Positions 27,396-36,682 are shown, counted from the first letter of the stretch. The stretch: 64,000 bases of DNA from Sphingopyxis sp. OAS728 (GCF_014873485.1 NZ_JADBDT010000001.1:3962501-4026500), one strand, 5' to 3'. A program made the numbers and translations. The notes: generated by a model from the sequence alone, not told the origin.

Positions 27396-29021
27396 TCAGA
27401 TCGTCGAGCAGGTGTGGCGCAGGACGGCGCCGCTGCGGGACCCGGTGGGCTGTCCCTTGGTCAGTGCGACGACGCCGTTGACGATCACGTCTCCGATGCC
27501 CTCGGGTGCTGCGGTGGGCGCTTCATAGGTCGCGCGATCCTTGGTCGCCGCGAGGTCGAACACGACGATGTCGGCGCGCATGCCTTCGCGTAGCAGCCCG
27601 CGGTCGGCGAGGCCCAGTCGCTGTGCGGGCCAGCCGGTCATCTTGCGGATCGCGTCGGGCAGGGTCAGCACCGGGCGCGCCTGGACATATTCGGCGATGA
27701 TGCGCGGGAAGGTGCCATAGGAGCGCGGATGCGGCCGCCCCGCCGTCTCGGGATCTACCGTGCTGTCCGCCGCCGAGGCGTCGGTCCCGACGCTGACCCA
27801 CGGCTGTTTCATCGCGAGGTCGATGTCATTGTCGTCCATCATGAAATAGAGCGCCGAGGCGCGCGCGGGCAGCGCAGCGAGCCAGATGTCCCATGCGGCG
27901 TCGGCGGGATCCTTGCCCAGCGCCTTGCCGATGTCGGCGAAATTCTGGCCGTTGAAGCGCTTGTACTGTTCGGCCTGTCCGTTCGCGAGCACGACATTCT
28001 TCCAGCCGCCCGACGCATGGACGAGGTTCGACCAGTCGGGCTGCGGGCCCGCGGCTAGTTCCTTTTTGAGCTGCGCGCGGACAGCGGGGTCCCGCACCGC
28101 TTCATGCGCCGCCTCGCGGCCCTTCGCAAAGACATGCGTCGGCACGGTGACGTCGAGCCCGGTGCCGCCGGCGCGATAGGGATAGATGTTCGCGCCGATA
28201 TCGACACCGCGCGTCCGCGCCGCCTCGATCCGCGCGATCGCCTGCGGCATCAGCTTGCCCCACAGCGGCGCATAGGCGGCCTTGATGTGGAAAATCTCGA
28301 CCTTCGCGCCGCTGCGTTCGCCGATCGCGACCGCCTCGTCGATCGCGGCGAGCAATTTGTCGCTCTCGTCGCGCATATGCGTCGCGTAGAAGCCGCCGCA
28401 CTTGCCCGGGATCGCGGCGAGCCGGGCAAGGTCGTCGGTCGCCTGAAAGCTTGCCGGCGAATAGATGAGCGCCGACGAAATGCCGAACGCGCCCGCCTTC
28501 ATCGCGGTGCGCACTTCCTCTTCCATCGCGCGCATCTGCGTTTCGTCCGGCGCGCCGGCGCCATCGCCCATCACCTTCACACGCGCCTGGATCGCGCCAT
28601 AATAGGTGCCGAAATTGACCGCGATGCCCTGTGTCTCGAGCGTATTGAAATAGCCCGCCAGTTCGCCCGCGGGCACCGCGGTGCCGCCTTCGCCGGCGAT
28701 CAGCGTCGTGACCCCCATGCGCAGTTTGTTCGCGGCCGATCCGTCGCGCGGCAGCACGCGTCCCGACTGGTCGAGCATGTCGATGAAGCCTGGCGAGACA
28801 TAGCGCCCGCTTGCGTCGATTTCCTGCTTGCCCTTGGCCTCGACCACGCCGACGCGCGCGATGCGGCCGTCCTTGATCGCGACATCGGCATTGACCCACG
28901 GATTGCCAGCGCCGTCGAGCACACGGCCGCCGCGAATGACGATGTCATAGGCGGCGGGCGGCGGCGCGGCCGCGCCGACCAGCAGCAACGAGGCAAAGGC
29001 AAGCGCGAACGGCCGGGTCAT
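27396..29021 (-). CDS. D-aminoacylase / N-acyl-D-amino-acid deacylase homologue, altered metal site
   Basis: A 541-residue amidohydrolase-superfamily protein with a signal peptide (MTRPFALAFASLLLVGAAA). By family it would hydrolyse N-acyl-D-amino acids in the periplasm. The core motifs are His215 in YATHMRDES, His245 in EIFHIKAA and Asp414 in VGTDAS. Two ligand positions differ from the founder enzymes: PGFID is followed by MLDQ, so the first-strand HxH is replaced by Leu83 and Gln85, and the cysteine-bearing strand reads GEGG with Glu111. It may be a one-metal variant, since the tightly bound zinc of the founder uses the later histidines. It is fifth in a closely spaced leftward series starting with the M19 gene, 19 bases after a serine hydrolase. 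Confidence 0.85.
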   Translation of the reverse strand: MTRPFALAFASLLLVGAAAPPPAAYDIVIRGGRVLDGAGNPWVNADVAIKDGRIARVGVVEAKGKQEIDASGRYVSPGFIDMLDQSGRVLPRDGSAANKLRMGVTTLIAGEGGTAVPAGELAGYFNTLETQGIAVNFGTYYGAIQARVKVMGDGAGAPDETQMRAMEEEVRTAMKAGAFGISSALIYSPASFQATDDLARLAAIPGKCGGFYATHMRDESDKLLAAIDEAVAIGERSGAKVEIFHIKAAYAPLWGKLMPQAIARIEAARTRGVDIGANIYPYRAGGTGLDVTVPTHVFAKGREAAHEAVRDPAVRAQLKKELAAGPQPDWSNLVHASGGWKNVVLANGQAEQYKRFNGQNFADIGKALGKDPADAAWDIWLAALPARASALYFMMDDNDIDLAMKQPWVSVGTDASAADSTVDPETAGRPHPRSYGTFPRIIAEYVQARPVLTLPDAIRKMTGWPAQRLGLADRGLLREGMRADIVVFDLAATKDRATYEAPTAAPEGIGDVIVNGVVALTKGQPTGSRSGAVLRHTCSTI

Positions 29022-29040
29022 GCGGAAATCTCCCTGATTG

Positions 29041-30990
29041 TCAGTCCTCGACGTACAGATATTGCGTCTGCTGGCCGTCGTTGATGTTCAGCGTACGCTT
29101 GCCATCCTTCGTGCCGACGAGCGCATCGACGCCGATATTGCCGGGGCCGACCGAGATGATCGAGGTGCTGCCGTCGGCATTCTTGCGCGTGGCGATCGGT
29201 CCCTCGACGAAGCCCGCCTTGATCCATTTCTGGCCGTTCTTTTCGCTGACCGTGATCTGTCCGACCGACGGATCGCGATAATGGCCGGCAAGATTGGCGA
29301 GCACCGCGGGGTCGCCCGGATAGGTCAGCCGCTCGCGCTTGGCCGTCGCCTGCGCCTTGATCCGCGTCGCCGCCGCGGTGATGTCGCGCGCCGCCTCGGG
29401 CTGGCCGTCGTAGAGAATTTCGAGCAGGCGGCGGAGTGTCGGCGCGAGCATCGATGCGCCCGGATCGCTGTTGGTCAGGATCACCATGCCGACGCCCGAT
29501 TCCGGAAGCGCAAACCAGGTGCTGTGATAGCCGAGCAGCGTGCCGCCATGGGTGACGACCTGCACGCCCGAGGCGTCGCGCTGGAACAGGCCCATGCCGT
29601 ACCAGCTGTCGGGCCCGACCTGTACGCCCTTCTCGCGCCGCGCGAGCAAGTTGGTCTCGCTCACCACGCGCTTGCCGTCGAGCATGCCCTTGCCGAGTTC
29701 GAGCTGGACATAGCGCACCATGTCGGCGGTGGTCGAGAAGGCCGCGCCCGCGGGGCGATAGGGGTAGGGCGACCAGTTGAAGTCATTCGACATCAAGGTC
29801 ACCTTACCATCGATGTCGAGGCCGTGCGGCGCCGCCCAATTGCCCGCCATGCCCTCGGCATAATCGAAGGTGCTGTCCTTCATGCCGAGCGGCTTGAAGA
29901 CCTTTTCCTCCATCGCGCGGTCATAGGCGGCGCCGAATTCCATCTTGGGATAGAGAATATGTCCGCCGACATAGCCCGCCGCCGAGGCGAGCTGGTTGTT
30001 ATACTGGAACAGGTCGCCGAACTTGCTGGTCGGCATGGTCGCGGCAAGCTGTTTGAAGGTGTCTGCGGCGGGCTGCCCCTTGTCGGCGAGGATGAAGCCG
30101 AAATCCTTGCGCGGCAGGCCGGTGCAGGCGCAGATCAGATGCTTGACGAGCACCGACTTGGTGACCTCGTCATTGCCGAGGCGAAACTCGGGATAGAGGT
30201 CGACGACCTTTTCGTCCCAGCGCAGCTTGCCTTCGTCGGCGAGCGTCGAGAGGAGGAGGGTGGTCATTCCCTTGGTGTTCGACGCGATCATGAATTTGGT
30301 GTGCTCGTCGACCTTTTCGGGCGAGCCGAGTGCGCGGACACCGAAGCCGCCCTGCCACAATATCTTGCCGTCATCGATCAGCGCAAAGCCGACGCCGGGG
30401 ACTTCGAGTTCCTGCCGGCTCGCCTCGACGAAGTCGGTGAGCAGCTTGATGCGTTCGGGGGTCAGCTCGTGCGCGGTCTTTCCGGCGAAGCTTTCCTTCT
30501 GGAAACCGGCGGGGCGAAGACCTTGCGACACCACCGACATTGCCGCCGACCGCTTCGCGGCGGTGCCCGCCGATCCGTCGACGATCAGCACGGTCCACGC
30601 ACCGCCTTTGCGCAGCGCGCTTGCCGAACGCGCGGCGCGCTCGGTCGGCAGGGTTTCATAGGCGAAGCTCACCCGCTCGTCCCAGCCGTCGGCCGGGGGC
30701 GCGGCGGTGCTGGTGCGCTGCGTCGGCACCGCGCCCGGACGGACGACCGCCCACGCCTTGGCGGCGGCATCGGCGGCATCGGCGGCGGTGCCGATCTCGG
30801 CGACGACGATGCGGAGGTCACCCTCGGGCGAGGTGAAGACGAGCGCGGGGCCCTGCTTCGATGCGGTCCAGTCCTTGGGCTGGACATATTGCACGCCGCT
30901 GGCGAGCTTGCCGGGCGTATCCGCCGCGACGGCCTGCGCGAGCGCAGCGACGGGCGCGCAGGAGAGTGCGAGGGCGATCAACAGCTTCAT
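29041..30990 (-). CDS. Secreted serine hydrolase, beta-lactamase/D-peptidase fold, with N-terminal extra domain
   Basis: A 649-residue exported protein (signal MKLLIALALSCAPVAALAQA). Residues about 25-175 form an extra domain I do not recognise. The catalytic domain starts near 180 and carries S-x-x-K as SNTK (Ser237, Lys240), Y-x-N as YNN (Tyr330, Asn332) and THGGTLLG in place of KTG, the pattern of esterase, D-aminopeptidase and class C beta-lactamase relatives. A C-terminal lipocalin-like or DUF-type tail follows from about 560. It lies 12 bases after the second serine hydrolase gene and 19 before the D-aminoacylase gene. Activity on D-peptides is inferred from context only. Confidence 0.87.
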   Translation of the reverse strand: MKLLIALALSCAPVAALAQAVAADTPGKLASGVQYVQPKDWTASKQGPALVFTSPEGDLRIVVAEIGTAADAADAAAKAWAVVRPGAVPTQRTSTAAPPADGWDERVSFAYETLPTERAARSASALRKGGAWTVLIVDGSAGTAAKRSAAMSVVSQGLRPAGFQKESFAGKTAHELTPERIKLLTDFVEASRQELEVPGVGFALIDDGKILWQGGFGVRALGSPEKVDEHTKFMIASNTKGMTTLLLSTLADEGKLRWDEKVVDLYPEFRLGNDEVTKSVLVKHLICACTGLPRKDFGFILADKGQPAADTFKQLAATMPTSKFGDLFQYNNQLASAAGYVGGHILYPKMEFGAAYDRAMEEKVFKPLGMKDSTFDYAEGMAGNWAAPHGLDIDGKVTLMSNDFNWSPYPYRPAGAAFSTTADMVRYVQLELGKGMLDGKRVVSETNLLARREKGVQVGPDSWYGMGLFQRDASGVQVVTHGGTLLGYHSTWFALPESGVGMVILTNSDPGASMLAPTLRRLLEILYDGQPEAARDITAAATRIKAQATAKRERLTYPGDPAVLANLAGHYRDPSVGQITVSEKNGQKWIKAGFVEGPIATRKNADGSTSIISVGPGNIGVDALVGTKDGKRTLNINDGQQTQYLYVED

Positions 30991-31002
30991 GATGGCTTCT
31001 CC

Positions 31003-32487
31003 TCAGGGCTGGACGAAATGATAGAGAACATGCGGTTGTGACGTGAAAGACAGGCGCCAACGCCCTTCGGCGCCGTGGAACAGCAATTGCTCATAGGGGC
31101 CGCCGGCGCGGGCGCCGGTGGCCTGTTCGAAGCGCATCGGGCCGACGCGTTCCCAATAGGTGGTCTTCCCGTCGTTGGTGACGGTGACCGCGTTCGGGCC
31201 CGCGGCGGCGATCTTCAGGTCGCGCTCGGGATTGGCGGCGCGCGTATAGTCGCGGCGGTTCACGCGATAGGCGCCGAGCGGCAGCGTCTCTCCCGCTGGC
31301 GCGGCGACGCGCGGGGCGGGGGCGACCGGGAACAGCCGGCCGATCAGCGCCTCGGTCAGTTCGGTCCGGCCGCCATAGCTGCCCTCGCCGCCGGTCTCGG
31401 AGACGAAGAAGCCGAGCCCGGCTTCGGGTGCGAGGATCATGTTCGAATGGAAATCGCCGGTGTTGCCGCCATGGCCGACCATGCGCGGACCCTTCTCGCG
31501 GACGACGAAAAAGCCGTGCGCCATGCCGGGCAGGCCGGGGGCGTTGGCGACCGAATTGGTCATCAGCAGTTTGACCGACGATGGTTTCAGGATGCGCGCC
31601 TTGCCGAGCGCGCCGCCGTTCATCATCGCCATCATGAAGCGTGCCATGTCGGGGCCGCTGCTCGTCCCCGATCCCGCGGGCATCACCGGGCTGAACAGCT
31701 CGAACGGGTCGGCGACCAGCCGCCCGTCCTTGAACTGATAGCCCGACGCCATGCGCGGTGCGAGCGCCGCGGGCAGCGGTTCGCGAAAGGTGGTCGAATT
31801 CATGCCGAGCGGCGCGAAGATGTGCTTTTCGACATAATCGGGGAAAGCTTCGCCCGACACCCGCTCGACGATATAGCCCGCGAGCACCGAGCCATAGTTG
31901 GAATAGGAGGTTTCGGTCCCTGGCGCCCAATGGCGGACCGGAATGTGGGTCTTCATCCACTCCACATAGGGGGTGATCTTGTCGGGCGTCGGCGCGGTCA
32001 GGCCGCCTACATCGCTCATCCCCGGCGTGTGCGATAGCAGGTCGCGAACGCGGATCGGCTTGCCCTCAAACTCGGGAATCTTGAAATCGAGATATTTGTT
32101 CACATCGGCGTCGAGGTCGACGCGGCCCGCCTCGACCTGTTGCAGCAGCGCGCTCCAGGTAAACATCTTCGACACCGATCCCGGGCGGAACAAGGTCTGC
32201 TGCCCATCGACCGCGATGCCCTTGTCGATGTCGGCAAAGCCGTAGCCGCGCGAGAACAGGACCTTGTCATGGTAGACCACGGTGACCACCGCGCCTGCGA
32301 CCTCGCGCGTCGCGATCTGCTGCGCCATTACGCCGTCGACGAAGTCGGCGAGCCCGCTGATCCGGTCCTGCGGGATGCTGTAGCTGGTTTCGGCGGCCGA
32401 CTGCGCGAGGGTGGCAGAGGGCAGGGCGATCGAGCCGAGCAGCGCGGCGGCGAATGCGGTGCGGCGCAGGGCCGGGAGTCGGGTCAT
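31003..32487 (-). CDS. Secreted serine hydrolase, beta-lactamase/D-peptidase fold
   Basis: A 494-residue exported protein with signal peptide ending LPSATLAQ. The active-site set is SVSK (Ser104, Lys107), YSN (Tyr195, Asn197) and GHGGNTG, as in esterases EstB, alkaline D-peptidase and penicillin-binding-protein-like hydrolases. The C-terminal 110 residues form a separate beta-rich region ending VLYHFVQP. It is distinct from the longer paralogue just downstream. The gap to DgcN upstream is 25 bases. I infer a role in trimming D-amino-acid-containing peptides in the periplasm; an esterase role is equally possible from sequence alone. Confidence 0.87.
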   Translation of the reverse strand: MTRLPALRRTAFAAALLGSIALPSATLAQSAAETSYSIPQDRISGLADFVDGVMAQQIATREVAGAVVTVVYHDKVLFSRGYGFADIDKGIAVDGQQTLFRPGSVSKMFTWSALLQQVEAGRVDLDADVNKYLDFKIPEFEGKPIRVRDLLSHTPGMSDVGGLTAPTPDKITPYVEWMKTHIPVRHWAPGTETSYSNYGSVLAGYIVERVSGEAFPDYVEKHIFAPLGMNSTTFREPLPAALAPRMASGYQFKDGRLVADPFELFSPVMPAGSGTSSGPDMARFMMAMMNGGALGKARILKPSSVKLLMTNSVANAPGLPGMAHGFFVVREKGPRMVGHGGNTGDFHSNMILAPEAGLGFFVSETGGEGSYGGRTELTEALIGRLFPVAPAPRVAAPAGETLPLGAYRVNRRDYTRAANPERDLKIAAAGPNAVTVTNDGKTTYWERVGPMRFEQATGARAGGPYEQLLFHGAEGRWRLSFTSQPHVLYHFVQP

Positions 32488-32512
32488 GCAGGGTCTCCGA
32501 AGATCAGGGGGT

Positions 32513-33553
32513 TCATGCGAGGCAGCTGTCGACGAGCGCGTCGAACGCGGGGCCGCCGCGGACCGGATCGGCGACTGGCAAGCCGAGCCGCGCGCTCTCG
32601 CGCGCCATCAGCTCGGTCGCCGCCGCTTCATCGAGCGCCGAGGTGTTAAACGCAAAGCCGCCGCAGCGGATCGCGGGATTGGTCCGCCGACCGAGCAACA
32701 GGGTGAGCTCGACGATCTCTTCGACGCTGGTCAGCGTATAGCCTGCGGTGCCGAGCATCTCGGTGCGGCCGGGCTCGTGGCAGACGACGAAGACATCGGG
32801 CTGGCTACCGTGGAGCAGGCCGAGCGACACTGCGGCATAGGCGGGGTGCGTGAGCGCGCCCTGACCCTCGATCACGTCCCAATGGCCCGCAGGTGCATCA
32901 GGCGAGAGCAGTTCGGCCGCCCCCGCCTCGAAGTCGGAGACGACCGCGTCCATTGCGATGCCGCCGCCCGCGATCATGATGCCGGTCTGGCCGCTCGCGC
33001 GAAAATCGCTATCGATGCCGCGCTGCCCGAACGCGCGGGCCAGCGCCAGCGCGGTATATTTCTTGCCGAGCGCGCAGTCGGTTCCAACGGTCAGCAACCG
33101 CTTGCCGCTGCGCTTTCGCCCGGTGCCGACCGGAATCTGTGGCGGCGGCACGCGCACGTCGATCAGCTGGCGGCCGAGCCGGTGCGCCGCTTCGGCGAGT
33201 TCGGGGATATCGGCGAGGCGCATATGCATGCCCGCGATCAGGTCGAGCCCCGCCTCCAGCGCCTCGACCAGCGATGCGCGCCAGTTCGCGGGGATCACGC
33301 CGCCGAGGTTGGCGACGCCGATCACCAGCGCGCGCGCACCGCGCGCATGCGCTTCGGCGGCGGTGAGTGCTTCCAGCCCGGTGGTAACCGTCGCGCCGGG
33401 CAGCCGCAGTTCGCCGATGCATTTGTCGGGCGCCCAATCCTTCAGCCCGAAGGCGGTCTTTGCGAAACCCGCGATCGTCGTGTCGCCGAGGAACAGCACA
33501 TAGGGCTGCGGCAGTATGAGCGCGCCCGCGAGGCGATCGGTCAGTGCGTTCAT
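32513..33553 (-). CDS. dgcN: DUF1611 protein, DgcN-like D-glutamate N-acetyltransferase
   Basis: A 346-residue cytoplasmic protein of the DUF1611 family. Members called DgcN acetylate D-glutamate in marine bacteria, where DgcA then racemises the product. The family hallmarks are clear: FLGDTTIAGFAKTAFGLKDW, the P-loop-like GTDCALGKKYTALAL (from residue 157), DFRASGQTGIMIAG, HWDVIEGQGALTHPAYA and GLLHGSQPDVFVVCHEPGR. No signal peptide is present, unlike its neighbours. The start overlaps the M19 stop by one base (TGATG), which suggests coupled translation. No dgcA-like epimerase is found in this window. The function is taken from the family and is not certain for this clade. Confidence 0.85.
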   Translation of the reverse strand: MNALTDRLAGALILPQPYVLFLGDTTIAGFAKTAFGLKDWAPDKCIGELRLPGATVTTGLEALTAAEAHARGARALVIGVANLGGVIPANWRASLVEALEAGLDLIAGMHMRLADIPELAEAAHRLGRQLIDVRVPPPQIPVGTGRKRSGKRLLTVGTDCALGKKYTALALARAFGQRGIDSDFRASGQTGIMIAGGGIAMDAVVSDFEAGAAELLSPDAPAGHWDVIEGQGALTHPAYAAVSLGLLHGSQPDVFVVCHEPGRTEMLGTAGYTLTSVEEIVELTLLLGRRTNPAIRCGGFAFNTSALDEAAATELMARESARLGLPVADPVRGGPAFDALVDSCLA

Positions 33554-34698
33554 CAGCCGCCCCAGGTTGCGGTCAGCAGCCGCTGGAAATTGCCGCCGAG
33601 CACGGCGAGGATGTTCGCGTCGGAATATTTGCGGCGCAGCAGCTCTTCGGTCAGATCGAACATCTTGAGCGGGTGGTCGAACCCGTCGATGTCGATCTTT
33701 TCGCGGAAGGCGTAGCTGTCCTTATAGGCGCCGCGCAGCATCTTGTTCATCTCGGGCGACGTGTCGTCATAGCCATAGAGGTCGGAATCGGTGCCGACGC
33801 CGACATGGTCGATCCCGACGAGCTTCACGACATGGTCGATATGGTCGGCATAATTCACGATCGTCGTCGGATCGGTCTTGCTCACGAAATTGCGCACCCC
33901 GGTTATGCCCATAACGCCGCCCTTGGCGGCGCAGGCCTTGATCGCCTCGTCGGTCTTGACGCGCGGATGATCGATCAGCGCGCGGCAATTGCTGTGCGTG
34001 ATCGCGATCGGCTTGGCCGAAATTTCGATCGCGTCGAGGGTGGTACGGTCGCCGCAATGCGAGACGTCGACGAGCATGCCGACCTCGTTCATCGCCTTGA
34101 TGATCTCGACGCCGAAATCGCTGACGCCGCCATCGACACGGTCGGTCGACCCCGATCCGATGCGGTTCTGCGAATTATAGGTGAGCTGCGCGCAGCGCTG
34201 GCCGATCTCGTAGAAGGTCTTGACGTCGGCAGGACGATTGAAATGGTCGGCATTCTGCAGCCCCATGATCACCGCGACCTTGCCGTCCTTCTTGGCGCGC
34301 AGGATGTCGGCGAACTTGTCGACCCCGGTGAAGACATGGCTGTTGCGCGCGACGAAATTGCCCCAGATCGCAAAGAAGCTGAGCGCCTGTTCCTTTGCCG
34401 TCGGGCCGCCGATGCCGACCGCATGGTGGATGGCATTGATGCCGCTGGCGCGAAAGTCCGCGGTCTCCTTTTCGCTCAACGCCTTGGTGTAATAGCTGGG
34501 GTCGAAGTCGATCTTGATCGGCGCGAGCATGTCGACCACGACCGCACGCTGGACCAGCTCGATCGCGCGCTTCGAATATGCGCGGTTCGTGAACGGGCTG
34601 ATCCGGACCTGCGCCCGCGCGACATAGGGGGCGGCGAGGGGAACCGCGATCGCCGCGCCCGCGGCACAAATGGCCTGTCGTCGAGAAAATAACATCAT
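33553..34698 (-). CDS. M19 membrane dipeptidase homologue, Tat-exported, altered metal site
   Basis: A 381-residue renal-dipeptidase-family protein. The N-terminus MLFSRRQAICAAGAAIAVP is a twin-arginine export signal. Conserved elements include DVSHCGDRT (His214), ITHSNCRAL (His235, Arg239) and GVGTDSDLYG. The H-x-D pair of the first strand is missing: VVVDMLAP has Leu58 and Pro60 where His and Asp should be. The bridging glutamate is Gln148 (GLQNADHF). The two-zinc site of classical members therefore cannot form as usual. Family members cleave dipeptides, including those with a D-residue at the C-terminal side. It is the first gene of the leftward peptide-locus operon, behind a strong dyad at 34725-34754. 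Confidence 0.86.
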   Translation of the reverse strand: MMLFSRRQAICAAGAAIAVPLAAPYVARAQVRISPFTNRAYSKRAIELVQRAVVVDMLAPIKIDFDPSYYTKALSEKETADFRASGINAIHHAVGIGGPTAKEQALSFFAIWGNFVARNSHVFTGVDKFADILRAKKDGKVAVIMGLQNADHFNRPADVKTFYEIGQRCAQLTYNSQNRIGSGSTDRVDGGVSDFGVEIIKAMNEVGMLVDVSHCGDRTTLDAIEISAKPIAITHSNCRALIDHPRVKTDEAIKACAAKGGVMGITGVRNFVSKTDPTTIVNYADHIDHVVKLVGIDHVGVGTDSDLYGYDDTSPEMNKMLRGAYKDSYAFREKIDIDGFDHPLKMFDLTEELLRRKYSDANILAVLGGNFQRLLTATWGG

Positions 34699-34724
34699 CG
34701 TCCCCCATTCATCGGCATGAAGTT

Positions 34725-34754
34725 TCTAATCAGGACGATATTGTCCCAATTAGA
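34725..34754. promoter_or_regulatory. 30-base operator-like dyad upstream of the M19-dgcN operon
   Basis: The element is a near-perfect palindrome with matched blocks TCTAAT, GGAC, a central ATAT, GTCC and ATTAGA, spaced 2, 1, 1 and 2 bases. It lies 27 bases before the M19 start codon, where a repressor or activator would act. The half ATATTGTCCNNAWTAG recurs upstream of the TonB-dependent receptor (36790-36805). No dedicated regulator gene is seen in the locus. Confidence 0.6.
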
Positions 34755-34798
34755 TATCGTCAATCATTTCCTTCGAAGCCGAAGAACATGCCCGGAAT

Positions 34799-36682
34799 TC
34801 ATCGCACGACCGGCAACTCGACATAGGAAAGGCGGCCCGGCGCATGATGGATGACATTCGTTGCGACGACGCCCTTGCTCTCGCGCTCGTTCGGCCCGCC
34901 GGTGTTGAGGTTGCGCACGAATTTGGGGAAGTTGGACGAGGTGACCTCGATGCGGATGCGGTGGCCGGCGCCGAAACGGATGCTCGTCGCGATCGGCGAC
35001 GGCTTGATCGGATAGACCTCGCCCGGGCGCATCATCGCCGGCTTGTCGAAGCCATCGCGATAGCGCGCGCGAAAGATCGTATCGCCGATGATCCACGCGG
35101 TGCCGTCGGGTGCGACGTCGACCAGCTTCACCGCGAAATCGGTATCGGGCGCGCTCGACGAGACGTGGAGCAGCGCGTCGACGAAGCCGCTCACCTCGAT
35201 CGCCTCGGTCAGCGGCTCGGTCGAATAGACGAGCACATCGTCGCGGATCTCGACCCCGCGCTGGTCGAACGCGCCGGGGATCACGATCCCGCCGTTGCAG
35301 CAGTCGCCGCCGCCCACCGTCGGGACGGGGTTCATCGGATCGTAGCGGAAGCGGTCGGGCGTGTCGGTGCCGGGCGCTGCGGCGACCAGGCGGCCGCCGC
35401 CGTTGAGGCTGTTCGCGTCGCCGCCGCTGTCGAGATACAGCCGCAGCGGCTTGGTGCCCTTGGGCGGCCAGCTTTCATTGCTCCGCCACTGGTTCGCGCC
35501 CATCGCGAAATAGCGGACGTGCGGCGTCGAATCGGGGAAGGCCTTTTTGTCGCCCTTCAGCCAGCGGTCGAACCAGCCGAACACGGCGCCATCGACGTCG
35601 AAGCTCGTGTCGCCCATCGAACGTTCGCCGACGACACTATCCTTGCCGAGGCGCGAATAGCCGCAGTGGGTAACGGGTGCGATCACCGCATATTGGTTTG
35701 CGGCGGCTTCGGCGTCGGTCTTGCTCGCGCGGGCATGGTTGAACAGCTCGAGATTGGGGCCGATCGAGACGTCGTACCAGCTGTTGAACCACAGCGCGGG
35801 CACGCCCCAGCCCATGTCGTCGTGATACAGCCCGCCCTCGCGCCAGGCCGGGTCGGCGGGCGAGCGCGCGATCAGCGTGTCGAAGGTCTGCGGCGGCTCG
35901 CCGAGGCTCGACAGCAAGCTATCGACTGGCAGGTGCTTGATATGCTTGTTCCAGTCGACCTTGGGCTTGGTCGCGGCGAGATCGTTGTTGAGCGTCGCGC
36001 GGGCGCGGGTGGCTTCGTCGATGTCGGCGGGAAGCTGGGCGCGGACCGGATTGTCGACACCATAGAGCCAGACGAAAAACAGGCTGCGTGGCACGCCGCC
36101 GGTGTACCAATTGCCCTGTTCCTGAAAGCGGCCGACCTTGCCGATCCCGGCGCCCGCGGCCATCGGCACCATCGCCGCATGCGCGGGATGGTTCAGCCCG
36201 GCGAGCGCGAGCTGCCATTCGGCCGAGGACGAACAGCCGAGCGTGCCAACCTTGCCGTTCGACCAGCCTTGGCCTGCGATCCAACTTAGTGTGTCGTACC
36301 CGTCGGTCTGTGGCTTGCCGAGGATCTCATATTTGCCTTCGGAGAAATAGCGGCCGCGCTCGTTCTGGACGATGAAGACATAGCCGCGGCGCACCGCCTC
36401 GATCGCATAGCGCTGGGTCGATCCGCGCAACTTGTGCTCATTATAAGGTGTCTTCCACAGGATCACCGGCAGGCGGCCCTTGGCGTTCTTTGGCGTGTAG
36501 ATGTTGGTCGACAGGCGAACCCCGTCACGCATCGGCACCATCACCGCGATGCGGGAATCGGCGAGCGTCGCGATTTCGCTGTCCAAGGCTTCCGGCGTAT
36601 ATTTCGACAGGTCCTGTGCCGCGGACGGCTGCGCCGCGACGGCGGCAAGAACCAAAGCAAGCGGCGAGCAAAAGCGCAACAT
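34799..36682 (-). CDS. Secreted CocE/NonD family hydrolase, variant nucleophile elbow
   Basis: A 627-residue exported alpha/beta hydrolase of the CocE/NonD family (cocaine esterase, glutaryl-7-ACA acylase, X-Pro dipeptidyl peptidase relatives). The signal peptide is MLRFCSPLALVLAAVAAQPSAAQ. The N-terminal catalytic core has VPMRDGVRLSTNIY and NERGRYFSEG. The nucleophile region reads GTLGCSSSAEW (probably Ser151) instead of the usual G-x-S-Y-x-G; WYDVSIGPN and APVTHCGYS hold the Asp and His. A C-terminal jelly-roll domain follows. I choose the start at 36682 because GGAG precedes it at proper spacing; the ATG at 36697 would add MTELP. It is divergent from the TonB receptor. Confidence 0.88.
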   Translation of the reverse strand: MLRFCSPLALVLAAVAAQPSAAQDLSKYTPEALDSEIATLADSRIAVMVPMRDGVRLSTNIYTPKNAKGRLPVILWKTPYNEHKLRGSTQRYAIEAVRRGYVFIVQNERGRYFSEGKYEILGKPQTDGYDTLSWIAGQGWSNGKVGTLGCSSSAEWQLALAGLNHPAHAAMVPMAAGAGIGKVGRFQEQGNWYTGGVPRSLFFVWLYGVDNPVRAQLPADIDEATRARATLNNDLAATKPKVDWNKHIKHLPVDSLLSSLGEPPQTFDTLIARSPADPAWREGGLYHDDMGWGVPALWFNSWYDVSIGPNLELFNHARASKTDAEAAANQYAVIAPVTHCGYSRLGKDSVVGERSMGDTSFDVDGAVFGWFDRWLKGDKKAFPDSTPHVRYFAMGANQWRSNESWPPKGTKPLRLYLDSGGDANSLNGGGRLVAAAPGTDTPDRFRYDPMNPVPTVGGGDCCNGGIVIPGAFDQRGVEIRDDVLVYSTEPLTEAIEVSGFVDALLHVSSSAPDTDFAVKLVDVAPDGTAWIIGDTIFRARYRDGFDKPAMMRPGEVYPIKPSPIATSIRFGAGHRIRIEVTSSNFPKFVRNLNTGGPNERESKGVVATNVIHHAPGRLSYVELPVVR

